Below, one piece after another: positions 18,591 through 29,700 of a DNA stretch of 64,000 nucleotides. Each line of letters begins with the position of its first letter. The first letter of the stretch is position 1. This DNA is from Blastomussa wellsi (taxonomy: Eukaryota > Cnidaria > Anthozoa > Scleractinia > Plerogyridae). Below the pieces are notes generated by a model. That model was not told the DNA's origin and ran no database searches. It worked only from the letters and a program-made list of their open reading frames with translations. The DNA is taken from the NCBI GenBank assembly GCA_947652115.1, contig OX393565.1:8597970-8661969 (forward strand). The letters run 5' to 3'. The translations under genes and the position numbers were made by a program.

Positions 18591-21132
18591 AAGCGGAGCT
18601 CCAAATTATTTCTTTGGTGTTAAGGTTCTTTCAAAATAGTTTGTGAAAATACCCTCATAAAAATTGCTGTCAATGAAGTTACTGCCTTTTACTAATATGA
18701 GAGATTCCATAGGTGAGGAGGAAAAACATAGCAACAGGGCTGAAAATAACGGCTGGTCAACGGACAATGTCCGGCCTGATTGGGGTTTTAACCGGTCAAA
18801 CTTTCGAATTGCCAGTCATGTTGACCGGTCACATACGACCATATGGAGGAAATAACGTTTCTGTGTTGTTGTTCACTATCAGAATGCACCTCGCTCGCTG
18901 TTTTGTTAAACTGAAAAGAAAATAAATTCATGGGGAAAATGACTTAGGGTTCGTGAACCGCAAGACTCAAGTTAAAAAGTTGTTCATTTTTTCCACCATG
19001 CAAATTAGTTCCAAAGCTCAGAAAAAAGTAACAGGTACAATTAAAACTTTCGCATCTTTTCAAGTTTATTTGTGTTTTGTGTTGTGTTTTCATTGTTATG
19101 CGGCGGTATGTCTGGAAACATGAGCTGAAGTTTTATTACCGAATGCAAAAATGAACGGGAAAGGTGGCAGTATTCTCGCGACTGATATAGAGAAAAGCTA
19201 ATGAAAATATTCAAATCAAAAAACGATCAGAGAGGTAATGGAAAATAGTAAATATTTCACTAAAAACTGTACCTGCACATGTCACGAGAATCGCAACCTA
19301 AATTGATACGGACTGTAACAAAATTAATCATTTATGGCACGATTTTACGGATTAAAATTTGAAAATACTTCATCTCTTTTTGTCCAGTTTGTTCACCTCA
19401 GTTTGCGTGAAAGTTTAAATCAAACAAAGTTTATTTCAAGTTCATTTCATTTGTCGACCTTTAATAGTAAATTTTTGGTTTTCAAGGTGAACAAAACGAA
19501 CAACATCTGGCTCAAGTCTCGCACATGGTAATCTGACACGCGTGATATTTCTGCGAGTTTTTTTTTTTCCTTTTATTTGCTCACCAATGTGATAATGATG
19601 CAGAATATTTACAGTATTTATTGATGTCAACACTGGATCGCACGTCCTGAATATTACAACGTATCAATTCTACGAATTCATTCAATCATTCCATCAGCAA
19701 AAATAGGGATTCTGAATTGCTGTTCGACACCAATGTTGTTTTAGCAAGGGACCTAACTTAAGACTGCTAGGAGAAAATTGCAGGGTACAATTTTTATTTG
19801 TCCGACCAGATATGAGATGTGACCGAGCTAAAACATACTTGGCTGGTCATTGTGACCGGAGACTCAACAGAAATTATTTTGAGCCCTGTACTACTATAAA
19901 CTATGCAGCAGACTAAAAAAGGGTACAACTTGAGCCTGAGATATATTTAAAAACCACTACCAGGTCAGAGATCACCGTGGTAGGGTCTGGGCCAATGAAA
20001 AGGAGGGAAAATATGAATCAAATTATAATAAATTTCAGTTTACTTCAAAATCGCTTCAGATGTCTAACACTTTTGGAGAGCTTTTGTGCCGTCATTTTTC
20101 CGGTTTTATTCAGTGATGAGTGTCATGTTGGGGATTGCATTTCATTTCAGCTCCACTACACAGTAAATGATGTGAATAAAACCATTAAGTTTATTTTGGC
20201 GGTTTCGGCCGAGCACCAGGAACTATAACAAAACGTTACATAACGACCTCTTATTACATCTAAGTGTGTGATACAAGATAAAACAGAGCTGAGCGACAGT
20301 TTACAAAGATAGCACTGTCAGACGGAGGCCAGAAAAAACATGCAGGGAAAAACCCCAGTAGGGAAAACCCGGCAGGAAATTTGGGTAGGAACCATGGCTC
20401 AAGCTCTAAATAGCCCATCCTGCCCTGGGGGGCAGCTATGTTGGTGGCTTTGATCTCTTCTATTTTCTGGAGGGGGGGGGAATGTGTCGGCACTTTGATC
20501 TTTCTTTGATTTCCTGAGTGGGTCTTCAAGAGCCATTTCTGAGGGGGCAGACACCAAAGGCCCTCAATAGGGGGGGGGGGGGGGGGCGGCTATTAAATGG
20601 AATGGCCCATTTTAGCTTTACACTGGACATACAAAGGAAAAAGAGGGACTACTCGTAGTCTACTTTGCACTTAAGGAGACCACATACCATAGTTACTAAC
20701 TATGCACATACCAATTGTAAAAGTCATAACTAGGCGTACAAATTAACTGCTTTATCTTAGTTTTTTGCTAAACAGTTTACTGTAACTGACTAAATGGCTT
20801 AATTTTAATTAATTTTTAATTAATTTTTTAGCTGTTTTCTAACCACAGGTAGCCAAAGCTTTGGAAACAACTGAATATAAATAAAATGTTTTGAAATTAT
20901 CAAACATTTTTGGCTTTATTGCACTTATGTTACATTCCCGTGCTAGCTTTGTTCTACGAGTAAAATTAGCATTGCATTTCCATGCAAGAGAAAATTAGCA
21001 TATTTCTAAAATTGCCCCTGACTGTTATAAAGCGAAGCAAAAGGTTGCACTCTCCAGCAGCTAGAATGTAGACCTATCTTCAATAAATGAGCTGGAAATA
21101 TGGCTTTTCCCACTCCCGGCAGCTTGTTTGTT
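18591..21132. other. Intergenic stretch with homopolymer runs, no gene seen
   Basis: It holds AT-rich sequence, a poly-G run at about 20570-20586 and a G-rich stretch near 20471. No exon-like structure with splice sites was found. Short open frames are unremarkable. Confidence 0.5.
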
Positions 21133-21454
21133 TACACCTGTATGGTGGCCGACTGTTCTCACAGAAAAATTGGGCCAAATTCTTAAATATCCGAAGAAAA
21201 AGCGAAGAAAAAAAACACTTTTTCGTTGAATATTTTTTTTTCTGAAAAATAAAAAATATATATAAAAAAATAAAAGGGATATACTACAAATGTTTTAAAA
21301 TAAATTTAATTTTGGTTTAAAAAAAAAAGAAAAAAAATTAAGAAACATGTTTCGGAAATGAAAAAACAAAAATAAACTAGAGTATATTTACAAAAAATCA
21401 GTAAATAAAAAAAAACACAAAGAAATCAAACACATTTGAATTTCAAAAATGCTG

Positions 21455-21491
21455 TGAGAACGACCGGCCATTAGACGGCCGGTCGTTCTCA
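21455..21491. repeat. Terminal-repeat hairpin 1
   Basis: TGAGAACGACCGGCC and its exact complement are separated by 7 bases. Counterparts lie at 23342-23378 and 25241-25266 (loop lost in the last). Confidence 0.8.
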
Positions 21492-21651
21492 TGCAAAATT
21501 GTAATTGAAAACGAAATGTTTGATGACGGCCGAGTGTTCTCATAGCCCGCTATATCCATGATCAGCGGTCTTCTAAGCAGAAGCAGTAACTGGGAGGCCT
21601 ATGAACAGATTTAAGTCAGAATAACTGCGCTATGTTGTGAAAAATCTCTGG

Positions 21652-21749
21652 CGAAAGAAGATTCTGGACTTCATCTGTTTGTCGGGATTTTAATGAATCC
21701 CGAAAGAAGATTCTGGACTTCATCTGTTCGTCGGGATTTTAATGAATAT
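21652..21749. repeat. 49-bp tandem duplication
   Basis: CGAAAGAAGATTCTGGACTT begins two consecutive 49-bp units (21652-21700 and 21701-21749) differing by a couple of bases. The other two terminal regions of the composite element carry a single unit. Confidence 0.75.
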
Positions 21750-21974
21750 GCTTGGAGTTTGGGAACTTTGAGCAGAAGGCTAGGAGTTTTCGGTGATATC
21801 GATCGAAGAAGTGGAAATTGTAAAAATGTTGACAAGCCTGCGCAACTCCTACGTGCCGTGACATTTGTACTGATTTGCCGTTCCCTTTTCGATTTCCATC
21901 TTTCGACCGTTTTCTTGCTTCGCACTTGTTTCCTAAGGGCAATAATTCTGTGTTACGAGGAGGACTATGAATAA
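21693..21974 (+). CDS. Uncertain 93-residue ORF in composite element, body 1
   Basis: A short ORF with an uninterrupted partner of equal length at 23775-24056. It contains LSRRLGVFGDI and a hydrophobic C-terminal stretch (FVLICRSLF). About ten residue differences separate the two, many of them non-conservative, and the N-terminal part is within the inverted terminal repeat, so coding is doubtful. No domain is recognised. Listed because the frame survives in both bodies. Confidence 0.2.
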   Translation: MNPERRFWTSSVRRDFNEYAWSLGTLSRRLGVFGDIDRRSGNCKNVDKPAQLLRAVTFVLICRSLFDFHLSTVFLLRTCFLRAIILCYEEDYE

Positions 21975-22351
21975 GAATAGATCCGTTTTAGCGTTGTACA
22001 GCAAATGTTAAGAGGTCATAGGGCTGCATGATTTCCGTTGTTATCTGACGCTTTCGTGTAGAGTCTGACACCTCTATAATTTGTCATTTGCTGTTGCATG
22101 TAGTTTATTTTGGATCATATCTAATGCAAGACTTTCTTTTAGCTCTCTAAATTTGCTTTAGAAAGACAAAGGGTGAGATTTACCGTGAGATTTATTTTAC
22201 TTGCATTCTACATTGTGGAGCCGGGCCTGGCTGTTTCATTAAACTATTTCAAGTTATTGTTTCGTCTTATCACGGATACGATAATTATCTTTGTCCGACT
22301 AAACCAAATACTGCTTTAGCTTTACTTCTTGAAGGCTATTAGTTTGTCTTA

Positions 22352-22508
22352 AGGTTGATTTCCACTGTCGCGTAATATTTTTTATGTGCGTAAAAAAATT
22401 AGAGACAATGTATGAACGACTTGCGTAAACGTTTACGCAAGTTTTCCATACATCGTCTCTAATTTTATTTACGCATGTAAAAAATTACGAGACAGTGGAA
22501 ATCCACCT
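22352..22508. mobile_element. 157-bp MITE with TTA target duplication
   Basis: Ends AGGTTGATTTCCACTGTC and GACAGTGGAAATCCACCT are near-perfect inverted repeats, and the inner arms continue the palindrome (CGTAAACGTTTACG centre). TTA flanks both sides. The paralogous site in body 2 (24419-24421) has a single TTA and no insert, which proves insertion. A TTA target fits PIF/Harbinger MITEs. Confidence 0.85.
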
Positions 22509-23341
22509 TTAGAGAGACGTTGTCTGTCGCCAAGGTTGTTTCTTGCATCAACTCGGACGAGCTTTTTTCTTTTGAGCTCGGTGTTTAGGTTTCTACCTCC
22601 TTTATTCATCAATGTGACATTCTAGCACCACACGATTAAGCTGTAAATTTTCACGCACAAGTCTGTTGACTACGTTGCGTGTTACGTTTGCCACTACATG
22701 GTTTTGTTCAGGCAACGTGACAGTGTAAAAATGTTGACAAGCCTGCGCGACTCTAACATGTCACCGAGGTTTGGGGGAACAAAACAAAAGATTTTGCATC
22801 GAGGCTTAGGGATGAATAAATAATTCCTTTTGTTTTATGCCCCTAAGCCTCGGCGCCATGTTAGAATTTTAATATATTGGAATTGGTCTTTTCTACGCGT
22901 TTTGCCCGAAAAATGTCGAAAATTTTTGAAACTGGGGAGCGCTGGAGCCCCCCCCCCCCCCCCCCCCGCCTCGTACGCCTTTGTTCATATGGGAGCACCC
23001 CCCCCCACCCCGGTAAACTTGGTTTAACAGCACCCCACAAAGCAGAATTTGAAGACCCACTTAGTCGTGTCTTATTGCACTGCTAAGCCTTTTTGAGCCA
23101 GTCTTCTGCTCAAAGTTCCCAAACTCTAAGCATGCTCAAGAAAATCCCGACGAACAATTGAAGTCCAGAATCTCCTTTCGTCTGACATTTTTCATAACAT
23201 AGCGCAGATCTGCTTCGTGTGTCACTGCTTGGGATCGACCTTTCGGCCATCTTTGATTAGAAGACCGCTGATCACGGATATAGCGGGCTATGAGAACACT
23301 CGGCCGTCATCAAACATTTCGTTTTCAATTAAAATTTTGTA

Positions 23342-23378
23342 TGAGAACGACCGGCCGTCTTATGGCCGGTCGTTCTCA
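23342..23378. repeat. Terminal-repeat hairpin 2
   Basis: Same stem as 21455-21491 (TGAGAACGACCGGCC with its complement) in the shared central terminal region of the composite element. Confidence 0.8.
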
Positions 23379-23774
23379 CAGCATTTTTAAAGTTCAAATG
23401 TAATTGGTATTGAAATCAAAACTCTGATTTTATTTTATTTTTTTTATTTACTGTTTTTTTTTGTAAATATACTCTAGTTTATTTTTGTTTTTTCATTCCG
23501 AAACATGTTTTTTCATTTTTTTCTTTTTTTTTAAACCAAAGTTAAATTTATTTTAAAACATTTGTAGTACCGGTATATCCCTTTTATTTTTTTTATAAAA
23601 AATTTATTCAACGAAAAAGTGTTTTTTGTTCGCTTTTTCTTCGGATATTTAAGAATTTGGCCCAATTTTTCTGTGAGAACAGTCGGCCACCATAGCGGTC
23701 TTCTAATCAAAGATGGCGGAAAGGTCGATCCGAAGCAGTGACACACGAAGCAGATCTACGTTATGTTATGAAAA

Positions 23775-24056
23775 ATGTCAGACGAAAGGAGATTCTGGAC
23801 TTCATCTGTTTGTCGGGATTTTCCTGAATATGCTTGGAGTTTTGGAACTTTGAGCAGAAGGCTAGGAGTTTTCGGTGATATCAATCGAAGAAGTGGAAAG
23901 TGTAAAAATGTTGACAAGCCTGCGCGACTCCTACGTGCCGTGACATTTGTACTGATTTGCCGTTCTCTTTTCGATTTTGATCTTTCGACCGTTTTCTTGC
24001 TTCGCACTTGTTTCTTGAGGGCAATAATTCTGTGTCATGAGGAGGACTATGAATAA
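23775..24056 (+). CDS. Uncertain 93-residue ORF in composite element, body 2
   Basis: Partner of the ORF at 21693-21974: same length, no indels, about ten replacements. No recognised domain. The equal length may only reflect recent duplication. Confidence 0.2.
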   Translation: MSDERRFWTSSVCRDFPEYAWSFGTLSRRLGVFGDINRRSGKCKNVDKPARLLRAVTFVLICRSLFDFDLSTVFLLRTCFLRAIILCHEEDYE

Positions 24057-25240
24057 GAATAGATCCGTTTTAGCGTTGTACAGAAAATGTTAAGAGGTCA
24101 TAGGGCTGCATGATTTCCGTTGTTATCTGACGCTTTCGTGTAGAGTCTGACACCTCTATAATTTATCATTTGCTGTTACATGTAGTTTATTTTGGATCAT
24201 ATCTAATGAAAGACTTTCTTTTAGCTCTCTAAATTTGCTTTAGAAAGACAAAGTGTGAGATTTACTGTGAGATTTATCTTACTTGCATTCTACATTGTGG
24301 GGCCGGGCCTGGCTGTTTCATTAAACTATTGCAAGTTATTGTTGGATACGATAATTATCTTTGTCCGACTAAACCAAATACTGCTGTAGCTTTACTTCTT
24401 GAAGGCTACTAGTTTGTGTTAGAGAGACGCTGTCTGTCGCCAAGGTTGTTTCTTGCATCAACTCGGACGAGCTTTTTTCTCTTGAGCTCAGTGTTTAGGT
24501 TTCTATCTTCTTTATTCCTTTATGTGACATTCTAGCACCACACGATTAAGCTGTAAATTTTCACGCGCAAGTCTGTTGACTACGTTGCGTATTACGTTTG
24601 CCAATACATGGTTTTGTTCAGGCAACGTGACAGTGTAAAACTGTTGACAAGCCTGCGCGATGCTAACATGTCACCGAGGCTCGGGGGAATAAAACAAAAG
24701 ATTTTGCATCGAGGCTTAGGGATGAATAAATAATTTCTTTTGTTTTATTCCCCTAAGCCCCGGCGCCATATTAGAATTTTAATATATTGGAATTGGTCTA
24801 TTCTACGCGTTTTGCCCGAAAAATGTTGAAAATTTTTTAAACTGGGGAGCGCTGCAGCCCCCCAGACGCCTCCTACGCCTTTGTTCATATGGGAGCACCC
24901 CTCCACCCCCGGTAAACTTGGTTTGACAACACCACACAAAGCAGAATTTGAAGACCCTCTTAGTCGTGTGTTACTGCACTGGTACGCCTTTTTGAACCAG
25001 TCTTCTGCTCAAAGTTCCCAAACTCTAAGCATGCTCAAGAAAATCCCGACGAACAATTGAAGTCCAGAATCTCCTTTCGTCTGACATTTTTCATAACATA
25101 GCGTAGATCTGCTTCGTGTGTCACTGCTTGGGATCGACCTTTCCGCCATCTTTGATTAGAAGACCGCTGATCACGGATATAGCGGGCTATGAGAACACTC
25201 GGCCGTCATCAAACATTAAGTTTTCAATTACAATTTTGTA

Positions 25241-25266
25241 TGAGAACGATCGGCCGGTCGTTCTCA
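25241..25266. repeat. Terminal-repeat hairpin 3
   Basis: TGAGAACGATCGGCC joined directly to its complement; the loop present in the other two hairpins is lost, with one stem mismatch. Confidence 0.7.
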
Positions 25267-25608
25267 CAGCGTTTTTGAAATTCAAATGTATTTGGTATTG
25301 AAATCAAAACTCTGATTTTATTCTTTGTGTTTTTTTTTTATTTACTGATTTTTTGTAAATATACTCTAGTTTATTTTTGTTTTTTCATTTCCGAAACATG
25401 TTTCTTATTTTTTTTTTCTTTTTTTTAAACCAAAATCAAATTTATTTTAAAACATTTGTAGTATATCCCTTTTATTTTTTTATATATTTTTTTATTTTTC
25501 AGAAAAAAAATTATTCAACGAAAAAGTGTTTTTTTCTTCGCTTTTTCTTCGGATATTTAAGAATTTGGCCCAATTTTTCTGTGAGAACAGTCGGCCACCA
25601 TACACCTG

Positions 25609-26704
25609 ATTTCTGATGTCCTCATGTGTCACAAGAGACATTCCACACACCTCTCCCAGCAAGTAGATATTGTAGTGCACAAGCTATTGTGTGAATCCTT
25701 CAATATTTCTTATATTTATAGGGTCTATTGAATTTACTGTTTCATGTTAATGGTGATTTTAGCAGCAAAACAAAATTGTCATTTATACACCTGGGTGGAT
25801 AGTAGCCCTACCCTGGCCAAGAAACAGATACAGTGACCCCAGTTAAAGAGCCTGACCCACCCACTTTGCATCATGCACCTCTATTATTTTTATTGTTATC
25901 ACAAAAAGCGATTGTACAAAAAATAACGAACTCCAAAGAAAGAAAAATTAGCGAGGAGTATATTTTCATAAAGATGTCACCTGCTTGAAGCATTCAATGT
26001 TGCTGGAAACAAATAAAATAATTATGTTGGTCGCTAAAACTTGCTTTTTCGGGGGCCACAAAATGGCAGTTTGACTCGCGATACATAATGGGTGGGTCAG
26101 ATTATTTGACAACTTGTAATCATCAAATATAGCAATAATAATAATAATACATTTATATAGTGCCTCTAATTTCTACAAGATTCAAAGCTGCTGCTTATAG
26201 CTATAAAAACATAACGTATTATGAGTTTAATATCATGGGTGACAAGTTACCCCTTACTTTTGGGCAAAATTTCAGCGTTAATTTGTAATTTCACATGTGA
26301 AACTATAAAATTGCCATGGCAACGTTTGGCACGAAATTTAGTAAACAAGTCAAAGGCCCACGATTGTGAGCGTAATTTGTCACCTATGATATTAAAAGGT
26401 AATAAACTTGTATACTCGTAAAATTAGGGAATAATTTCACTTGCGTTCTATTACAATTCTTGACAAAACGTGCGTGTGAAATTATTTCCTAATTTCCCAC
26501 GTCACCATTTGATTACCCTTACAAATACTTGAAAATATAGGAGTGTTCTATGTTTGTGTTTAAGGTGTCAACAGTACTGCTAGATTTAATATCCTTTGAC
26601 AGTGCAACTGCAACTGAAAAGTTTGTTTATCAAATAAACAAACCACAGATAACATTTTTCATTGCAAGACTTGATGAATTTTAGCACTAACCTTTTGTCC
26701 GCAG
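25609..26704. other. Upstream region of the mL48-like gene
   Basis: No coding sequence supported. An AAT microsatellite lies at about 26132-26152, just before AC-ATTTATATAGTGCC, a common repeat-tail arrangement. TTTTGTCCGCAG directly precedes the first ATG at 26705, so a 5' untranslated exon may lie in this interval. Confidence 0.4.
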
Positions 26705-29700
26705 ATGACTGTAGCTGCAAAGTCGGTATTTAGGAGGCTTTTCACATGTCACCATGTTGGTTTCACCTCTAGGTAAGGTAAATGTATGTTTTCAGTATAA
26801 CCCACCAAACGTTAAGGTGCATGGTTGTATAAACATCACCACTATCCTTAACTGCTCATCCATCATATTCATATTCCTGCCAACTCTCACCCAATGACGT
26901 TATGCGTGAGTGTCACACATGTGGGTGGAAAACTTTGATCTCACACCTATTCATGCCTACAGATCAATTTCTCACGCCTAGCTGACAAACTGGAGATATT
27001 ACAGCCCCACCTGACACAATTTATACAAGTATGGAAACTTGAAGCAATGCAACAAAAGAAACATTCTTCTAAATGATGGTGCTGTACTTTATCCTAATTT
27101 TCCGATTTCAAGAGGAAAATGCACTTGGGACAACGTTTCAGACAACTTTGTAATTTGTTGGGTCGTCTTCAAAAATCTCATGCTTTTGATTCAGAAAAGT
27201 TGGCAGGTATATACATGTATAATTATTATGTTGCCGGTTAAATTGGTTATCAGGTGAAGTCTGTTTCCAACCCAGTTTAATCTGTTCCAGTCTGAAGATA
27301 TCAATTTACTGGAATTCCTTTTAATGAATTCAAGTTATATTTTATGTCATTGTAAACCTGTTATCTTTAGGTTGAAGCAGATTTATACAGGATGGAAGCA
27401 GATTTAATCTGAAAACCAATTTAACCTACAACATATAATCAGCTTACTAAAATCTTGTACATGTAGTTGCCATAATCTTAAACCCACCTGACCCCGTATC
27501 CCTTATACACTGTACGTAACCCCTGACTCCTCCCTCCATAGTCTGAATACCTTATTCATCATCTCTACAATTCTCTCACCCAGACTATTCTGTAGGGCTC
27601 TCTCCCCTATTAATCTACACCATTTCTTGTCAGCCTTCATCCACTGATAAAACTCTTTTCTTTAAATATGATGACTGACCTTTTGGTCACCTCATGCTTT
27701 ACAATTATTCAACATTGAATTGGCATCAACAAGAACTCAGAAAAAATCTGAATCCCAGATGGGATTTGAACCCACGACCCTCCGTGATCTTGCTGGACGC
27801 TCAACCACTGAGGTACTGGAGACTCTATGTTTAGCAAGGGTCAAATGTGGGTATTGACTGGTTACTCAGTCAAATGTTGATATGCACACATAGCCATACA
27901 GCTCCTAACTGCATCACGCGGTCACATTAAGGCATATCAACGATGTGACCAACCAACCTCCAAGAGAGCAATGAAGAAATAAATCAACATTGAATTGGCA
28001 TCAACAAGAACTTGGAAAAAATCCGAGTCGCAGATGGGATTTGAACCCACGACCCTCCGTGATTAGTGTGTATATTAATGACATTAGTAACTTGATTTCA
28101 TATTTTGTTGCGTGCCAATCTAGGTTAGCACTTTCCTTGGCAAGCCCTTCATTGACCTATTGGCAAAAATCAGGTATACAGATTAAAGGAATTAATATCA
28201 AAGTTAACATTAACTGTTTTACTCTATCATATTTGATTGTAAAGGTATATATCTCATTCTTTGAGATTCTTGGTTTGCAGTGATATAAATGGAAAAAAGA
28301 ACGCCCAAAAAATTATTTACAAGTAAAAGTGCAACTGAATGTGGAAAAAAGTTGTTAATTACACTAAAAAGTTAAACAAATTCAATGAACTGTAATTTTT
28401 TACCACAAATTTGTATTTTTCTGTTCCAATTTTACAGTTGTGTCTGATCTATTTACGACTTGCATATTCTGTTGTTAGATTTACCATTCAGATCATTACC
28501 ACACTGTATACCAGGGAGCATCTGTACATTTGCAACTAAAAGTAAAGAAATTGAGGTATACAAAAATTATTTGATCATAATAATATTACATTAGACAAAT
28601 TTATTTAGAGTGATATTATCATCAGAGCGCATCTCACTAAAACATTAATAAACATGCATTTTGTATTTTCTTTGTTTTTGTCCTCTAGGCCTCACTACTG
28701 ATAGATAGTCCAGGTTCGAGCCCTGGCCAGGGCACTGCGTAGTATTCTTGGGCAAGACCCTTTGACTCCCTTCTTCACCCAGGTGTATAAATATAGCTAC
28801 CAGTGAATTTACTGCTGGGGGTACCCCTGTGATGGACTAGCATCCCAACCAGGGAGTAGTAGAAATACTCTGTCACTTCGTGCTAGGGAAACCGGGATAA
28901 GCACCAGCCTAATGAGCCACTAGGCTCGTATGCAGACTGTTTTACATTTTGTGCAGTACTGTAACTGTTAATTAATGTATTTGAATTGACAGTCACAAGA
29001 AAATCCAGTGGCATATTCCAATTTGCTGATCACGTTAGAAGGTCTGGATGATAGCGTCTTGGATCATTACTGCCAGTTTGTAACCAGTGCAAGCAAAATG
29101 ATGAATCTAGAAGTTAAAAAGAAGTATGTTGATATTCAGTTACTTGAAACAACTCTAGTTTTCTGTCAAGCCTACGATAAATGAAAATACAATACCTGGT
29201 CAGTGGTCAACTTCAAAAAGACATGTGACCTCAATGAGTTCTAAATCTGAGTCTGCAATCTGGTCATGTGATACTGGTCAGTGGATACCTTCTTTTGACA
29301 GTTGTCAATTGAACCTTTAAAACTGTTAACCAGGTTGAACTCCTCTCTAGACTTTGGTCGCCATATTGATATTTGGGGCGACGTCGTTCGTATATACATA
29401 CGTATGTACTTTGCACGCGCCCGCGAGTCGTGCCGCTTGCCATTTTGACCATGAAAAAGGGGCAATGGTTCTCGATCCTGTTTGTACTTTGTATAATAAT
29501 AATAATAATGTCTTTATTGCCTCATTGGATAAAAATAAATATCTGATGTTACAGGATAAAAAGATTAAAAATTCTGCTAAATTATTTTCATATATCTGAC
29601 ACTAGTTTCATATATCTGACATATAATATTATAAAAGGTTGTATTTAAAAATTAATCTATTTACAAAAGTGTTCTTATAATGTTCAGTGTTTATCTTTGG

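Larger units (their letters stand above)
21141..25600. mobile_element. Composite DNA transposon: two bodies sharing three long inverted terminal repeats
   Basis: The outer ends read TGGTGGCCGACTGTTCTCAC and its complement and are flanked by TACACCTG at 21133-21140 and 25601-25608, a likely 8-bp target duplication. Inside, body 1 (about 21740-22900) and body 2 (about 23820-24950) are direct repeats. Long terminal regions occur at about 21141-21740 and inverted at 23090-23290 and 25010-25600. A central region (about 23280-23820) serves as right end of unit 1 and left end of unit 2. Each terminal region holds an AT-rich stretch and a GC-rich hairpin. No transposase is recognised, so it is non-autonomous; the superfamily (hAT or Mutator-like) is uncertain. 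Confidence 0.65.
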
